From: Caldanaerobius polysaccharolyticus DSM 13641
GTDB taxonomy: Bacteria > Bacillota > Thermoanaerobacteria > Thermoanaerobacterales > Caldanaerobiaceae
Direction: 5' to 3'
Length of the DNA: 64,000 bases
Assembly: GCF_000427425.1 (NCBI RefSeq)
Contig: NZ_KE386495.1
Span: 450,554-514,553, forward strand
Shown: in pieces, positions 20,438 through 32,424 of the stretch
Layout: each line of letters begins with the position of its first letter
Numbering within the stretch: position 1 is the first letter of the stretch
Position numbers and translations under genes: made by a program
Notes under the pieces: model-generated
Told to the model about the DNA's origin: nothing
The model's database searches: none
The model's input: only the letters and a program-made list of their open reading frames with translations

Positions 20438-22506
20438 TATCTGTCTTTTAATATTTGATCCGCAATATTCTTGGGAACTTCTTCATAGTGATCAAATTGC
20501 ATGGTATACGTACCGCGCCCTTGGGTCTTGGACCTCAAATCCGTAGCGTACCCAAACATCTCGGCTAACGGCACATAAGCTCTTATAACCTGGGCACCAC
20601 CCCTAGGTTCCATGCCCTCAATTCTTCCTCTCCTGGAATTAATATCTCCCATTATATCGCCCATATACTCTTCAGGCACTACAACTTCCACTTTCATGAC
20701 AGGCTCCAGAAGCACTGGATCGGCTTTTTTCATTCCGTCTTTAAATGCCATAGAAGCGGCTATCTTGAAAGCCATATCCGATGAGTCTACTTCGTGGTAT
20801 GAACCATCGTATAGCGTCACGCCCACGTCCACTACTTCGTATCCGCCCAGTATACCGCTCTGCATAGCCTCCTGGACACCTGCGTCTACTGCGGGGATGT
20901 ACTCTTTTGGAATAACGCCGCCAACGATCTTGTTGACAAATTCGTATCCCTGTCCTCGCTCTCTAGGCGTCAATTCCAGCCAGACGTGTCCGTACTGACC
21001 ATGCCCACCGGACTGCCTTATGAACTTGCCTTCTACCTTGACAGGTTTTCTTATGGTCTCCTTATAAGCCACCTGCGGCTTTCCTACATTGCACTCCACT
21101 TTGAATTCCCTCTGCAACCTGTCTACAATTATCTCCAAATGCAATTCGCCCATGCCCGCAATGATGGTTTGGCCTGTCTCCTGATCGGTATACGTCTTAA
21201 ATGTAGGATCTTCTTCTGATAATTTCTGTAAAGCAATCGCCATCTTCTCCTGCGCATCTTTCGTCTTTGGTTCAATGGCAACATGTATGACGGGCTCAGG
21301 GAATTCCATGGATTCAAGTACAATGGGATGCGCTTCATCGCACAGCGTATCACCTGTGGTAGTGTCTTTGAGTCCCACTGCAGCTCCTATATCTCCTGTG
21401 TACATCTCAGGCATCTCTGTTCTATGATTGGCGTGCATCTGCAGTATTCTGCCGATACGCTCTCTCTTCCCTTTTGTCGAATTGTACACGTATGTCCCCG
21501 ATCTCAACACGCCAGAGTAAATCCTTATAAATACCAACTTACCTACAAAAGGATCGGCCATTACCTTAAAGGCCAAAGCAGAAAATGCCTCATCATCGCT
21601 AGCCTTGCGCTCAATCTCTTCATCGCTATCAGGCGACATCCCTTTAACAGGTGGAATATCCACAGGCGAAGGCAGGAAATCCACTACCGCGTCCAGCAGG
21701 GGCTGAACGCCCTTATTCCTGTAAGCAGAACCGCACAAAACAGGGACGATCTCCACATTTATAGTGCCTTTTCTTATAGCTGCTATGATCTCTTCCCTGG
21801 TAAGCTCTTCCCCTTCCAGGTACTTCATCATCAGCTCTTCATCCTGTTCAGCAGCGGCTTCCACCAGCTTTACCCTGTATTCTTCGGCCAGCTCTTTCAT
21901 GTCATCGGGAATAGGCTGCTCCTCTATAACAGTTCCCAGGTCATCTTCGTAGATCAGCGCTTCCATCTTTACCAGATCCACTATTCCCTTAAAGGTGTCT
22001 TCCTTGCCTATGGGCAATTGCATGACCACAGGCGTAGCATTTAATTTCTTCTTGATCTGATCCACCACGCTGTAGAAATTAGCACCCATTATATCCATTT
22101 TATTGACAAAAGCTATCCTGGGTACATGATATTTATCCGCCTGTCTCCATACGGTCTCAGACTGGGGTTCTACACCGCCTTTAGCGCAAAAAACGGCAAC
22201 AGCGCCATCCAATACCCTCAAGGACCTTTCTACTTCCACAGTAAAGTCCACGTGGCCGGGCGTATCTATGATGTTGATCTTGTGCCCTCTCCACTGGCAT
22301 GTAGTAGCAGCCGACGTAATGGTTATACCTCTCTCCTGCTCCTGCTCCATCCAGTCCATGGTGGCATTGCCTTCATGGACTTCACCTATTTTGTGCACCT
22401 TTCCTGTGTAAAACAGTATCCTCTCAGTAGTAGTGGTCTTGCCGGCATCAATATGAGCCATTATACCGATGTTGCGGACTTTCTCCAATGGAAATTCTCT
22501 AGGCAC
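20437..22506 (-). CDS. fusA: Elongation factor G
   Basis: EF-G catalyses translocation and, with RRF, ribosome recycling. The 689-residue protein has AHIDAGKT at 17-24, the canonical DTPGHVDF with the catalytic histidine, NKMD, and the domain IV block [17 protein letters not shown]. The start is GTG at 22506 because GGAGG lies 6 nt upstream; the open frame reaches 22539 but would overlap rpsG. It sits between rpsG and tuf1 in the str operon. An EF-G paralogue is at 54132-56144. Confidence 0.97.
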   Translation of the reverse strand: MPREFPLEKVRNIGIMAHIDAGKTTTTERILFYTGKVHKIGEVHEGNATMDWMEQEQERGITITSAATTCQWRGHKINIIDTPGHVDFTVEVERSLRVLDGAVAVFCAKGGVEPQSETVWRQADKYHVPRIAFVNKMDIMGANFYSVVDQIKKKLNATPVVMQLPIGKEDTFKGIVDLVKMEALIYEDDLGTVIEEQPIPDDMKELAEEYRVKLVEAAAEQDEELMMKYLEGEELTREEIIAAIRKGTINVEIVPVLCGSAYRNKGVQPLLDAVVDFLPSPVDIPPVKGMSPDSDEEIERKASDDEAFSALAFKVMADPFVGKLVFIRIYSGVLRSGTYVYNSTKGKRERIGRILQMHANHRTEMPEMYTGDIGAAVGLKDTTTGDTLCDEAHPIVLESMEFPEPVIHVAIEPKTKDAQEKMAIALQKLSEEDPTFKTYTDQETGQTIIAGMGELHLEIIVDRLQREFKVECNVGKPQVAYKETIRKPVKVEGKFIRQSGGHGQYGHVWLELTPRERGQGYEFVNKIVGGVIPKEYIPAVDAGVQEAMQSGILGGYEVVDVGVTLYDGSYHEVDSSDMAFKIAASMAFKDGMKKADPVLLEPVMKVEVVVPEEYMGDIMGDINSRRGRIEGMEPRGGAQVIRAYVPLAEMFGYATDLRSKTQGRGTYTMQFDHYEEVPKNIADQILKDR

Positions 22507-22532
22507 AGTAATCCTCCTTTCCGCACAATATG

Positions 22533-23003
<471 letters not shown>

Positions 23004-23016
23004 TCATCTCCCTCCT

Positions 23017-23391
23017 TTACTTTTTAGGTTTTTTCGCACCGTACTTTGATCTTCCCTGGAACCTGTTAGCAACACCTGCAGCATCCAGTGCCCCTCTTAT
23101 AATCTTATACCTTATACCAGGCAGATCTTTAACCCTACCACCTCTGACCAATACAACCGAGTGCTCCTGTAGGTTATGGCCGATACCTGGAATATAAGCC
23201 GTAACCTCTACTCCATGGGTAAGCCTTACCCTTGCCACCTTCCTGAGCGCAGAGTTAGGCTTTTTGGGCGTTACAGTCTTTACCACTGTACACACGCCTC
23301 TCTTCTGAGGATTGCCCTGAAGTGCCGGTGATGCAGATTTTTCAGCGACTTTTTTTCTCGCCTTTCTCACAAGCTGATTGAGTGTTGGCAT
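23017..23391 (-). CDS. rpsL: 30S ribosomal protein S12
   Basis: S12 monitors codon-anticodon pairing at the A site. The 124-residue protein has the [17 protein letters not shown] motif and [22 protein letters not shown], which contain the positions usually altered in streptomycin resistance; both read as wild type. ATG at 23391 follows GGAGG inside a slightly longer open frame. A terminator-like hairpin ends only about 24 nt upstream. Confidence 0.97.
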   Translation of the reverse strand: MPTLNQLVRKARKKVAEKSASPALQGNPQKRGVCTVVKTVTPKKPNSALRKVARVRLTHGVEVTAYIPGIGHNLQEHSVVLVRGGRVKDLPGIRYKIIRGALDAAGVANRFQGRSKYGAKKPKK

Positions 23392-23414
23392 CCTTACACC
23401 TCCTTCCAAATGTC

Positions 23415-23449
23415 AACAAAAATTACCCCAATGTGGGGTAATTTTTGTT
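23415..23449 (-). terminator. Terminator/attenuator between the L7Ae gene and rpsL
   Basis: A perfect 15-bp inverted repeat (AACAAAAATTACCCC and its complement, 5-nt loop) overlaps the L7Ae-family stop codon and ends in UUUUUGUU, the form of an intrinsic terminator. Because rpsL starts about 24 nt later, there is no space for another promoter, so the str operon must depend on read-through. Confidence 0.75.
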
Positions 23450-23708
23450 ACTCCAATACAGCAATAGATGCTGCCCCTACATCTATACCGCATAGTTCAC
23501 CTAATTCATCCATGGTATCTATATACACGATATTTATCGCCTTTTCCCTGCACAGCTCAATTATCCTTTCCACCACATGGTGTTCAGCGTCTTTAGCAAT
23601 ATACACCTCTTTAGCAAGGCCTGCTTCAATTGCCTTTCTCGTCTGCTTTGCACCTATTGCCTTTTTTTCACTCTTTAACAACCGAAGTGGCCGATCAGGC
23701 ATTTTCAT
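23448..23708 (-). CDS. rplGB: L7Ae/L30e/S12e-family RNA-binding protein (YbxF-like)
   Basis: The 86-residue product has the family pattern AIGAKQTRKAIEAGLAKEVYIAKDAEHHVVERI and ends DELGELCGIDVGAASIAVL. Homologues such as Bacillus YbxF bind kink-turn RNA and are encoded just before rpsL, as here. An ATG two codons downstream is also possible. It has its own promoter inside the end of rpoC and a terminator at its stop codon. Confidence 0.88.
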   Translation of the reverse strand: MKMPDRPLRLLKSEKKAIGAKQTRKAIEAGLAKEVYIAKDAEHHVVERIIELCREKAINIVYIDTMDELGELCGIDVGAASIAVLE

Positions 23709-23739
23709 ATATCCTCCCTCATAATTTACACACTTTTAT

Positions 23740-23768
23740 ATTCTATCATCTACATTATCACATGTCAA
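23740..23768 (-). promoter_or_regulatory. Promoter of the L7Ae/str unit, inside the rpoC 3' end
   Basis: TTGACA at 23763-23768 and TAGAAT at 23740-23745 are 17 bp apart, and TGA directly before the -10 box makes it an extended -10. The -35 box overlaps the last codons of rpoC. It would transcribe the L7Ae gene, rpsL, rpsG, fusA and tuf1. Confidence 0.7.
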
Positions 23769-26700
23769 CATCATTGTTGGTCTTGATATTGATGTTTCTG
23801 TACCTGGATAAGCCGGTACCTGCCGGTATCAGCTTTCCTATAATCACATTTTCTTTAAGACCGATGAGAGGATCTAATTTAGCCTTTATAGCCGCATCGG
23901 TGAGCACCCTGGTCGTCTCCTGGAACGAAGCAGACGACAGGAAAGAATCTGTAGCCAACGCCGCTTTAGTGATACCCAGTATTGTAGGCTTTGCCACTGC
24001 CTTTCGACCGCCTTTTTCCTCAACTCTCTTGTTTTCGTCATTAAACTCGTTTATGTCCACAAGGCTGCCAGGCAGGAAATCTGTGTCGCCTTCATCTTCT
24101 ATTTTTACCTTTTTGAGCATCTGCCTTATTATTATCTCTATGTGCTTATCGTTTATCTCCACGCCCTGTAACCTGTAAACCCTCTGAACTTCTTGCAGCA
24201 AATAGGTTTGAACCGCTTCTACTCCTTTTATGCGCAGGATGTCGTGGGGATTTACAGAACCCTCGGTTAATTCGTCACCGGCTTCTACTATCTGTCCATC
24301 GGTCACCTTCAGCTTAGCTCCATAGGGGATCAAATAGGTTCTGGAATCAGGTATCTCATTGTTGGTTACCACTACTTCCCGCTTTTTCTTGGTCTCATTG
24401 ACCTTCACTACTCCAGGGATCTCAGATATAATCGCCAATCCCTTTGGCTTTCGGGCTTCAAAAAGCTCTTCAACCCTGGGAAGACCCTGGGTGATATCGG
24501 CACCGGCAACGCCACCTGTATGGAACGTCCTCATGGTGAGCTGTGTACCAGGCTCTCCTATAGCCTGGGCTGCTATTATGCCTACAGCTTCCCCTATGTT
24601 GACGGGATTGCCTGTAGCCAGATCCCTTCCATAGCATTTAGCGCATATTCCTAATCGGGATTTGCATGTGAGAACCGATCTTATCTTCACCCGTTGGATG
24701 CCAGCATCGATTATCTTCTTTGCCGCATCTTCCTTTATCTCCTGGTTTTTAGCCACGATGATCTCGCCTGTAGCAGGATGTACTACATCTTCTGCTGCCG
24801 TTCTTCCTATTATTCTATCCTCGAGCTTCTCAATTACCTCGTTGCCGTCTTTAAACGCTGAAACGTAAATGCCTTCATCGGTACCGCAGTCCTCTTCCCT
24901 CACTATCACATCCTGGCTTACATCTACCAACCTCCTGGTGAGGTAACCGGAGTCAGCTGTTCTCAACGCCGTATCCGCTAATCCTTTTCTAGCTCCATGG
25001 GTTGAGATAAAGAACTCCAGTGATGTAAGCCCTTCTCTGAAATTAGACCTGATGGGCAACTCTATAATCCTACCCGAGGGATTACCCATGAGGCCCCTCA
25101 TGCCAGCTAACTGCCTTATCTGGTTCTTGCTTCCTCTCGCACCTGAATGAGCCATCATAAATATAGGATTAAACCTATCCAGGTGGTTCATCAGCGCTTC
25201 CGTTACCTCTTCTGTCGCTCTATTCCACGTATCGATGACCCTTTCGTATCGCTCTTCATCAGATATCAAACCTCTCCTGAAGAGCTTTTCTATCCTCTCT
25301 ATCTCCTTTTCCGCTTGTTCCAAAATCTTGGGTTTTTCCTCAGGTATCTCTATATCTGAAACGCTGACGGTTATCGCCCCTTTTGTAGAGTATTTATAAC
25401 CCAATGCCTTTATCTTGTCAAGTACTTCAGCGGTCTTGGTAGGACCATATTTTCTATAGCACCGATCAAGGATAACCCCCAGCATTTTCTTATCTACCAA
25501 AAAGTCTATCTCAAGCTTAAACTCGTTTCCAGGTTTGCTCCTATCCACAAACCCTAAGTCCTGGGGGATGGCTTCGTTAAAAATCAGCTTTCCCGGCGTT
25601 GCATCGATTATACCGTACCTGATCTGGCCATCTATCTCTTTTTTTACTCTTACTTTGATCTTAGCATGTATACCTATTTCGCCCAACTGATACGCCATTA
25701 AAACCTCATCAACCGATGAGAACACCTTTCCTTCGCCTTTTTCGCCGTCCCTATCTCCTGTGAGGTAATAACACCCTAACACCATATCCTGGGTAGGAAC
25801 CATCACGGGCTTGCCGTCTTGAGGCTTGAGTATATTGGTTGCTGCCAGCATCAAAAATCTGGACTCAGCCTGGGCTTCTACTGAAAGGGGCACGTGTACT
25901 GCCATCTGGTCTCCGTCAAAGTCAGCGTTATAAGCAGTACAAACCAAAGGATGTAGCTTTATAGCCCTTCCTTCTACCAGGACTGGCTGAAATGCCTGTA
26001 TTCCCAATCTGTGAAGGGTAGGAGCTCTGTTGAGCAAGACAGGGTGATCCTTTATGACCTCCTCCAGTATATCCCACACCTCTGGCCTTACTTTCTCAAC
26101 CATCCTCTTGGCGCTTTTTATATTGTGGGCAAGGCCTTTATCCACTATTTTCTTCATCACAAAGGGCTTAAAGAGCTCCAAAGCCATCTCTTTAGGCAAT
26201 CCACACTGATACAGCTTAAGCTCAGGCCCTACCACAATAACCGAACGCCCTGAATAATCCACGCGTTTGCCCAACAGATTCTGCCTGAACCGTCCCTGTT
26301 TACCCTTGAGCATATCTGATAGGGACTTTAACGGCCTGTTTCCAGGCCCTGTTACTGGCCTGCCCCGTCTTCCATTATCTATAAGGGCGTCCACGGCCTC
26401 CTGCAGCATCCGCTTCTCATTTCTCACGATGATCTCAGGTGCACCCAGGTCCAAAAGCCTCTTTAACCTGTTGTTTCTGTTTATCACCCTGCGGTACAGG
26501 TCGTTTAAATCCGACGTGGCAAATCGGCCGCCGTCCAATTGAACCATAGGCCTTAAATCCGGCGGTATAACAGGGATTACGTCCAGTATCATCCATTCAG
26601 GTCTGTTGCCTGACTTTCTAAAAGCCTCTACGACCTCCAACCTGCGCAAAATCCTTATGCGCTTTTGCCCTGTGCTGTTTTTAAGCTCATTTCTCAGCTC

Positions 26701-27267
26701 CTTTGAAAGGGCGTCAAGGTCTATCTCCTGAAGCAGTTCTTTTATAGCTTCAGCGCCCATACCCGCTCTAAACCTATGACCGTATTTATCCAGGTTCTCC
26801 CTGTACTCTTTTTCGGTGAGAACCTGTTTCTTCATAAGAGGAGTATCTCCTGGGTCGATTACTACGTATGCCGCAAAATACAGTACTTTTTCCAGAGCCC
26901 TAGGCGACATATCCAGTATCAGTCCCATTCTACTGGGTATTCCTTTAAAATACCAGATGTGCGACACAGGGGCAGCCAGTTCAATGTGCCCCATGCGCTC
27001 TCTTCGCACCTTGGACCTGGTAACTTCTACTCCACACCGATCGCATACTACTCCCTTGTACCTTATTCTCTTATACTTGCCACAATGGCATTCCCAGTCC
27101 TTGGTGGGCCCAAATATTCTCTCGCAAAACAATCCGTCTTTTTCGGGCTTTAGCGTCCTGTAATTTATGGTCTCAGGCTTTTTGACTTCACCTCTTGACC
27201 ATTCCCTTATCTTTTCAGGTGAAGCAAGCCCTATCCTTATTGCATCAAAATTTTGTAAAATATCCAT
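23758..27267 (-). CDS. rpoC: DNA-directed RNA polymerase subunit beta'
   Basis: The beta' subunit holds the catalytic magnesium. The 1169-residue protein has zinc-binding Cys60, Cys62, Cys75 and Cys78, the catalytic motif NADFDGD at 447-453, and a second set of cysteines in the [16 protein letters not shown] block. ATG at 27267 is chosen; a TTG one codon upstream is possible. It follows rpoB by 38 nt. Confidence 0.98.
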   Translation of the reverse strand: MDILQNFDAIRIGLASPEKIREWSRGEVKKPETINYRTLKPEKDGLFCERIFGPTKDWECHCGKYKRIRYKGVVCDRCGVEVTRSKVRRERMGHIELAAPVSHIWYFKGIPSRMGLILDMSPRALEKVLYFAAYVVIDPGDTPLMKKQVLTEKEYRENLDKYGHRFRAGMGAEAIKELLQEIDLDALSKELRNELKNSTGQKRIRILRRLEVVEAFRKSGNRPEWMILDVIPVIPPDLRPMVQLDGGRFATSDLNDLYRRVINRNNRLKRLLDLGAPEIIVRNEKRMLQEAVDALIDNGRRGRPVTGPGNRPLKSLSDMLKGKQGRFRQNLLGKRVDYSGRSVIVVGPELKLYQCGLPKEMALELFKPFVMKKIVDKGLAHNIKSAKRMVEKVRPEVWDILEEVIKDHPVLLNRAPTLHRLGIQAFQPVLVEGRAIKLHPLVCTAYNADFDGDQMAVHVPLSVEAQAESRFLMLAATNILKPQDGKPVMVPTQDMVLGCYYLTGDRDGEKGEGKVFSSVDEVLMAYQLGEIGIHAKIKVRVKKEIDGQIRYGIIDATPGKLIFNEAIPQDLGFVDRSKPGNEFKLEIDFLVDKKMLGVILDRCYRKYGPTKTAEVLDKIKALGYKYSTKGAITVSVSDIEIPEEKPKILEQAEKEIERIEKLFRRGLISDEERYERVIDTWNRATEEVTEALMNHLDRFNPIFMMAHSGARGSKNQIRQLAGMRGLMGNPSGRIIELPIRSNFREGLTSLEFFISTHGARKGLADTALRTADSGYLTRRLVDVSQDVIVREEDCGTDEGIYVSAFKDGNEVIEKLEDRIIGRTAAEDVVHPATGEIIVAKNQEIKEDAAKKIIDAGIQRVKIRSVLTCKSRLGICAKCYGRDLATGNPVNIGEAVGIIAAQAIGEPGTQLTMRTFHTGGVAGADITQGLPRVEELFEARKPKGLAIISEIPGVVKVNETKKKREVVVTNNEIPDSRTYLIPYGAKLKVTDGQIVEAGDELTEGSVNPHDILRIKGVEAVQTYLLQEVQRVYRLQGVEINDKHIEIIIRQMLKKVKIEDEGDTDFLPGSLVDINEFNDENKRVEEKGGRKAVAKPTILGITKAALATDSFLSSASFQETTRVLTDAAIKAKLDPLIGLKENVIIGKLIPAGTGLSRYRNINIKTNNDVDM

Positions 27268-27305
27268 CAAGGAGTTTCTCTCCCTTCTTAAACCTCTTTA
27301 TTGCA

Positions 27306-30300
27306 CTAAATAGTTCCATGAAAATCGTCGTCTAAATAGCTATCGCCCAGGTCGCCATCGGGGATTTCCAATTCGTCGATATCCATGGCGTCAAAGTCAA
27401 AATCATCACCTTCGCTGCTTTCGCTTTCTTCCTCTTCCTCCCCGCCTTCTTCGTATTCCTGCTTGGACATATCGCCTAGCTCTTCTATATTGATGTTGAT
27501 ATCCTCGACGTCTTCATCATCCTCTTCAAACTCTTTAAGGGATATCTCCTGGTTGTTCTCTGTTAACACCTTCACATCCAAAGCCAGGCTCTGGAACTCT
27601 TTTATCAGCACCTTGAAAGATTCCGGTATGCCAGGTTCTGGTATATTCTCGCCTTTTACAATGGCCTCATAGGTTTTTACCCTACCTATGGTGTCATCCG
27701 ACTTTACCGTTAAAATCTCCTGCAGCGTATGAGCAGCGCCATAGGCCTCCAGAGCCCATACCTCCATCTCGCCAAACCGCTGCCCTCCAAACTGAGCCTT
27801 ACCTCCCAACGGCTGTTGAGTGACCAGGGAATAAGGACCTGTAGACCTTGCGTGCATTTTATCGTCGACGAGATGATGCAATTTTAACATGTACATATAG
27901 CCCACAGTCACTTTGTTGTCAAAGTACTCTCCGGTTCTGCCATCGCGCAGCTGTATCTTGCCGTCAGGGGTATATCCCGTCTCGCTCAACAGCTCCTGTA
28001 TCTCTTCCTCTGAAGCACCGTCAAAAACAGGTGTCGCCACATACCAGCCCTTGGCCTTTGCTGCGAGGCCCAGATGCACTTCCAGCACCTGACCGATATT
28101 CATACGGGAAGGTACTCCCAGAGGATTCAAGACGATCTCAAGAGGCGTACCATCGGGCAAAAAGGGCATGTCTTCTTCAGGCAATATCCTGGATATAACA
28201 CCTTTATTACCATGCCTACCGGCCATCTTATCTCCTACGGATATCTTCCTCTTCTGAGCTACGTACACCCTTACCAGCTCGTTTACACCAGGTGGTAACT
28301 CATCGTTGTTAGCACGGGTGAATATCTTAACGTCAACCACTATACCTGATTCACCGTGGGGTACGTGCAGGGAATTGTCCCTAACCTCTCTGGCCTTCTC
28401 GCCAAAAATCGCCCTCAAAAGCCTTTCTTCCGCTGTGAGCTCCGTCTCCCCTTTGGGCGTAACCTTGCCTACTAATATATCGCCGGCGTTAACCTCAGCT
28501 CCTATCCTCACAATGCCCCTTTCGTCGAGGTTTTTCAGTGCATCCTCACTCACATTAGGTATATCTCTGGTGATCTCTTCAGGGCCTAACTTGGTGTCCC
28601 TTGCCTCAATCTCGTATTCCTCTATATGGATGGAAGTAAGTATGTCCTCTTTTACCAACTTCTCGCTTATCAGTATGGCGTCCTCGTAATTATAGCCTTC
28701 CCACGGCATAAATCCCACCAGTATATTTCTGCCCAGGGATATCTCGCCGTGATCGGTAGAGGGACCATCGGCTATAACGTCGCCCTTTACCACTCTTTGA
28801 TGTTTTCTCACTATCGGCCTCTGATTTATGCACGTGCCCTGATTAGACCGTTTAAACTTTTGCAGCTTATACCTATCTGTACCACCGTCATCGCGCTTAA
28901 TAACTATCTCATCAGCAGTAACCCTAGTTACAACACCGCTGTTTTTAGCGATAACCACAGCGCCTGAGTCCACTGCAGCCTTATACTCCATGCCTGTTCC
29001 CACTATAGGTGCTTCCGTCACCAACAGAGGTACGGCCTGCCTCTGCATATTTGCTCCCATCAGAGCCCTGTTAGCATCGTCGTTTTCCAAAAATGGAATC
29101 ATAGCAGTAGCTACAGACACGATTTGTTTAGGAGATACGTCCATGTAGTCTACTTTAGAGCTGGGCACAACTATAACGTCCTCTTTGGACCTCGCCGTTA
29201 CCCTCTCGTTGATAAAATGCCCTTCTTCGTCCAGGGGCTCATTGGCCTGCGCTATTATACACTCATCCTCCACATCCGCTGTCATATACACTATTTCGTT
29301 GGTGACAATGCCTTTTTCCTTGTCCACCTTCCTATAAGGAGCCTCTATGAAACCGTACTCATTTATTCTGGCGTATGTAGCCAATGCGCCGATTAATCCT
29401 ATGTTAGGTCCTTCGGGCGTCTCTATAGGGCACATCCTGCTGTAGTGGGAATGATGAACATCTCTTACTTCAAAGCCAGCTCTATCGCGGCTCAACCCGC
29501 CAGGCCCTAAAGCGCTCAACCTCCTCTTATGAGTCAACTCTGAAAGGGGGTTGGTCTGATCCATAAACTGTGAAAGCTGGCTGCTTCCAAAGAATTCTTT
29601 TATGGCAGCCACTACCGGCCTTGTGTTGATCAGGGTACTGGGTGTGACCACATCCATATCCTGTATGGTCATCCTCTCCCTTATAACCCTTTCCATCCTG
29701 GCCATACCTATCCTGAATTGGTTTTGCAACAACTCACCTACAGCCCTAAGCCTTCTATTGCCTAAATGGTCGATATCGTCCACATTGCCTATGCCCTCAA
29801 ACAGCCCCAAGTGGTAGCTTATGGACGCGATTATATCATCAACGGTTATATACTTGGGTATAAGCTCTGATATCCTGTTGTTTATCTCGGCTATAATCTC
29901 TTCCTCAGTGTCGTTAGTCGCCAGGATATCCAGCAGCACAGGCAGATATACCCTTTCCTTTAAATTCAATTTGCTCTTGTCTATAGGTATCCTGTACGTG
30001 TTGATGTCCACGGTGTTGTTGCCTATAACCTTAACTACCTTATCTTCTACCTTTATCTCCACTTCGTTAATGCCTATGTCCTGGATAAAGTTAGCTTTCT
30101 CTCTAGAAATGACCTCATTTTCGTCCACAATTACCTGTCCGTCTAGAGGATCAACGATTTTCCTCGCTGACCTATAACCTGCAATGCGGCTCGCCAGGGA
30201 TAGTTTTTTATTAAACTTATACCTTCCCACTTTGGCCAGATCATATCTTCTAGGGTCAAAATAAAGGGAGTTTAAAAGGGACCTGGCACTGTCTACCGTG

Positions 30301-31040
30301 GGCGGCTCTCCAGGTCTCAGCCTCTTGTATATCTCCAAAAGCGCTTCTTCCTGATTCTTTGTGCCATCCTTGTCCATGGTAGACTTTAATCTCTCGTCTT
30401 CGCCAAACAAATCCAGTATCTGCTGGTCTGTCCCAAAGCCTAAAGCCCTTATTAACACAGTAATGGGCATTTTTCTCGTCCTATCTATCCTGACAGAAAT
30501 CACGTCGTTAGAGTCTGTCTCATACTCCAGCCATGCGCCTCTATTAGGAATCAATGTAGCAGAATACAATTTTTTCCCTGTCTTATCAATGGTCACATCG
30601 TAGTACGCTCCAGGGGATCTCACCAGCTGCGTCACTATAACCCTTTCTGCGCCGTTTATAATGAATGTACCGTTTTCGGTCATGAGAGGAAAATCGCCCA
30701 TGAAAATCTCCTGTTCATTTATTTCACCTGTCTCCTTGTTAGTAAGGCGCACTTTCACCCTCATGGCCGTGGAATAAGTAGTATCCCTTTCCTTTGCCTC
30801 TTCCACCGTGTACTTAGGGGTTTCGTCAAGAGAATAATCGACAAATTCCAAAATCAGATTGCCCGAAAAGCTCTCAATAGGGGATATATCCCTTAAAACC
30901 TCTCTAAGCCCCTCTTCTAAAAACCACTTATAAGAATTTTTCTGCACTTCGATGAGGTTAGGCATGTCTATAACTTCGTCGATTTTTGAAAAACTCATAC
31001 GCTCCTTGCTGCCCATCTTTACAGGATGCACCTTTACCAT
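27306..31040 (-). CDS. rpoB: DNA-directed RNA polymerase subunit beta
   Basis: The 1244-residue protein is a complete beta subunit. It includes the rifampicin region [25 protein letters not shown] (read as wild type), [14 protein letters not shown] and the C-terminal block [30 protein letters not shown]. The C-terminus beyond it is a long acidic tail rich in Glu, Asp and Ser. It has its own promoter 146 bp upstream as well as possible read-through from rplL. Confidence 0.98.
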   Translation of the reverse strand: MVKVHPVKMGSKERMSFSKIDEVIDMPNLIEVQKNSYKWFLEEGLREVLRDISPIESFSGNLILEFVDYSLDETPKYTVEEAKERDTTYSTAMRVKVRLTNKETGEINEQEIFMGDFPLMTENGTFIINGAERVIVTQLVRSPGAYYDVTIDKTGKKLYSATLIPNRGAWLEYETDSNDVISVRIDRTRKMPITVLIRALGFGTDQQILDLFGEDERLKSTMDKDGTKNQEEALLEIYKRLRPGEPPTVDSARSLLNSLYFDPRRYDLAKVGRYKFNKKLSLASRIAGYRSARKIVDPLDGQVIVDENEVISREKANFIQDIGINEVEIKVEDKVVKVIGNNTVDINTYRIPIDKSKLNLKERVYLPVLLDILATNDTEEEIIAEINNRISELIPKYITVDDIIASISYHLGLFEGIGNVDDIDHLGNRRLRAVGELLQNQFRIGMARMERVIRERMTIQDMDVVTPSTLINTRPVVAAIKEFFGSSQLSQFMDQTNPLSELTHKRRLSALGPGGLSRDRAGFEVRDVHHSHYSRMCPIETPEGPNIGLIGALATYARINEYGFIEAPYRKVDKEKGIVTNEIVYMTADVEDECIIAQANEPLDEEGHFINERVTARSKEDVIVVPSSKVDYMDVSPKQIVSVATAMIPFLENDDANRALMGANMQRQAVPLLVTEAPIVGTGMEYKAAVDSGAVVIAKNSGVVTRVTADEIVIKRDDGGTDRYKLQKFKRSNQGTCINQRPIVRKHQRVVKGDVIADGPSTDHGEISLGRNILVGFMPWEGYNYEDAILISEKLVKEDILTSIHIEEYEIEARDTKLGPEEITRDIPNVSEDALKNLDERGIVRIGAEVNAGDILVGKVTPKGETELTAEERLLRAIFGEKAREVRDNSLHVPHGESGIVVDVKIFTRANNDELPPGVNELVRVYVAQKRKISVGDKMAGRHGNKGVISRILPEEDMPFLPDGTPLEIVLNPLGVPSRMNIGQVLEVHLGLAAKAKGWYVATPVFDGASEEEIQELLSETGYTPDGKIQLRDGRTGEYFDNKVTVGYMYMLKLHHLVDDKMHARSTGPYSLVTQQPLGGKAQFGGQRFGEMEVWALEAYGAAHTLQEILTVKSDDTIGRVKTYEAIVKGENIPEPGIPESFKVLIKEFQSLALDVKVLTENNQEISLKEFEEDDEDVEDININIEELGDMSKQEYEEGGEEEEESESSEGDDFDFDAMDIDELEIPDGDLGDSYLDDDFHGTI

Positions 31041-31185
31041 GAAAATATCACCTCTTATAACTTAAAAGGAAATTTATGTTACGCAGATAGGACGTAAATC
31101 TATATTATGTATTTTTTCCGAAACAGCTAACAAATATTCACAAAAATTATACTTTTTAAATTATCTTATACGAATGCATTTAAAT

Positions 31186-31214
31186 ATTTTATCATAACTA
31201 TGTACATATGTCAA
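31186..31214 (-). promoter_or_regulatory. Promoter of rpoB-rpoC
   Basis: TTGACA at 31209-31214 and TAAAAT at 31186-31191 are 17 bp apart, with TGA just before the -10 box (extended -10). It leaves a leader of about 140 nt before rpoB and lies downstream of the rplL terminator. Confidence 0.8.
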
Positions 31215-31245
31215 CAGCGTCAACTTTAATGTGTTCAAAATAATT

Positions 31246-31277
31246 AAAGAGGCATACCCTTAAGGATATACCTCTTT
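31246..31277 (-). terminator. Terminator/attenuator between rplL and rpoB
   Basis: A 14-bp stem with two G-U pairs, AAAGAGGTATATCC around a TTAA loop, lies 22 nt after the rplL stop and is followed by a U-rich stretch. A partial terminator in the rplL-rpoB gap is a known way to give more ribosomal stalk protein than polymerase. Confidence 0.75.
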
Positions 31278-31299
31278 ATACCTATGTTCAGCTCAAATC

Positions 31300-31677
31300 T
31301 TACTTCAACTCTACTGTTGCGCCAACTTCGGCGAGTTTCGCTTTTATCTGCTCGGCTTCCTCTTTGCTGGCGCCTTCTTTTATCGGCTTGGGAGCTGAGT
31401 CTACCAAGTCCTTGGCTTCTTTTAATCCTAAGCCTGTGATTTCCCTTACGACTTTTATAACTTTTATTTTCTCGCTTCCTACATCCTTCAATATTACATC
31501 AAATTCTGTCTTCTCCTCAGCCGCGGGAGCTGCACCAGCTCCAGCTGCAGGAGCTGCAGCAACAGCCACAGGAGCCGCAGCGCTAACGCCAAACTCCTCT
31601 TCCAATGCTTTAACCAGTTCTGACAACTCCAGAACTGTCATACCTTTTATTGCCTCTAAGATTTCTTCTTTGCTCAT
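31300..31677 (-). CDS. rplL: 50S ribosomal protein L7/L12
   Basis: The 125-residue stalk protein has the N-terminal dimerisation region ([31 protein letters not shown]), an Ala/Pro-rich hinge, and the C-terminal factor-binding domain [38 protein letters not shown]. It follows rplJ by 22 nt and ends before an attenuator-type hairpin. Confidence 0.97.
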   Translation of the reverse strand: MSKEEILEAIKGMTVLELSELVKALEEEFGVSAAAPVAVAAAPAAGAGAAPAAEEKTEFDVILKDVGSEKIKVIKVVREITGLGLKEAKDLVDSAPKPIKEGASKEEAEQIKAKLAEVGATVELK

Positions 31678-31699
31678 AAACTCTACCTCCTATTGATTT

Positions 31700-32221
31700 T
31701 TACGCGGATTTCTTTTCTTTAATGGCATTTAGCACATAAACAAAATTTCGCAAAGTGGCGCTAAGAACCCCAACAAAATTGGTTATTGGTGCATTCATAG
31801 AGCCTAAAGCTTTTGCTATCAATTCTTGTTTGGACGGCAATTTTGCCAGGTTTACTATATCATCCACGCCAATAATGGTGCCCTGCAATATCCCTACTTT
31901 AAATTTAAAATTCTCATGATCCTTGGCGTAATTGTACAAAACCCTAGCAGGCGCTACAGGATCTTCAATTCCCCAAGCAACAGCCGTAGGACCTTCCAGA
32001 TACTGTAATAGTGCGTCATATCCCGCCTCTTTTGCAGCTCTGCTCAGCAAGGTATTTTTAACAACTTTATACTCTACCCCCGCCTGCCTTAATTCCCTTC
32101 TCAGCTTAGTATCATCTTCTACGTTTATCCCTTTATAATCCACCAATATAGCTGCCTGGGCACTGGACAATCTCTCTTTAAGCTCCTCTACCATACGAGC
32201 TTTTTCCTCTCTGCTTAGCAA
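31700..32221 (-). CDS. rplJ: 50S ribosomal protein L10
   Basis: L10 anchors the L7/L12 stalk. The 173-residue protein begins LSREEKARMVEELKERLSSAQAAILVDYKGINV and includes VVKNTLLSRAAKEAG. The start is TTG at 32221, 7 nt after GGAGG. Upstream is a classic L10 leader with its own promoter and terminator, so the L10-L12 complex probably controls its own synthesis. Confidence 0.97.
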   Translation of the reverse strand: MLSREEKARMVEELKERLSSAQAAILVDYKGINVEDDTKLRRELRQAGVEYKVVKNTLLSRAAKEAGYDALLQYLEGPTAVAWGIEDPVAPARVLYNYAKDHENFKFKVGILQGTIIGVDDIVNLAKLPSKQELIAKALGSMNAPITNFVGVLSATLRNFVYVLNAIKEKKSA

Positions 32222-32388
32222 TAAAACACCTCCTCCCGTACGGCTCTCAATAATTAAAGGCCTCCCGTAGACATGGTGAGGCCTTTATCAATCATCCTCT
32301 CAAACCTCAGCAGGCGAGATTTTAAAAATCTCATTATGAACTCAGTCACCTGCAGTCTACGGTCGCCTTTATTGAGTTGTCCCAAACA
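32222..32388 (-). ncRNA. Ribosomal protein L10 leader RNA
   Basis: The leader contains ACCGTAGACTGCAGGTG near its 5' part and CGCCTGCTGAGG further on, the conserved arms of the Firmicute L10 leader bound by L10(L12). The segment CCGTAGAC is exactly complementary to GTCTACGG in the terminator loop, giving an alternative structure that can prevent termination. It lies between rplA and rplJ. Confidence 0.88.
32256..32286 (-). terminator. Terminator of the L10 leader
   Basis: AAAGGCCTC pairs with GAGGCCTTT across a 13-nt loop, followed by AAUUAUU. It lies about 35 nt before the rplJ start and is the regulated terminator of the L10 leader. Confidence 0.85.
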
Positions 32389-32393
32389 AAGGT

Positions 32394-32422
32394 ATTTTAA
32401 CACAATACATATACCCTGTCAA
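32394..32422 (-). promoter_or_regulatory. Promoter of rplJ-rplL
   Basis: TTGACA at 32417-32422 and TAAAAT at 32394-32399 with a 17-bp spacer and TGT before the -10 box. It lies 2 nt past the rplA stop codon and drives the L10 leader. Confidence 0.85.
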
Positions 32423-32424
32423 CA

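Noticed and set aside
21283-22044. Plus-strand frame of 253 codons opposite fusA
   Set aside because: Antisense to conserved EF-G sequence with no start signals or recognisable protein.
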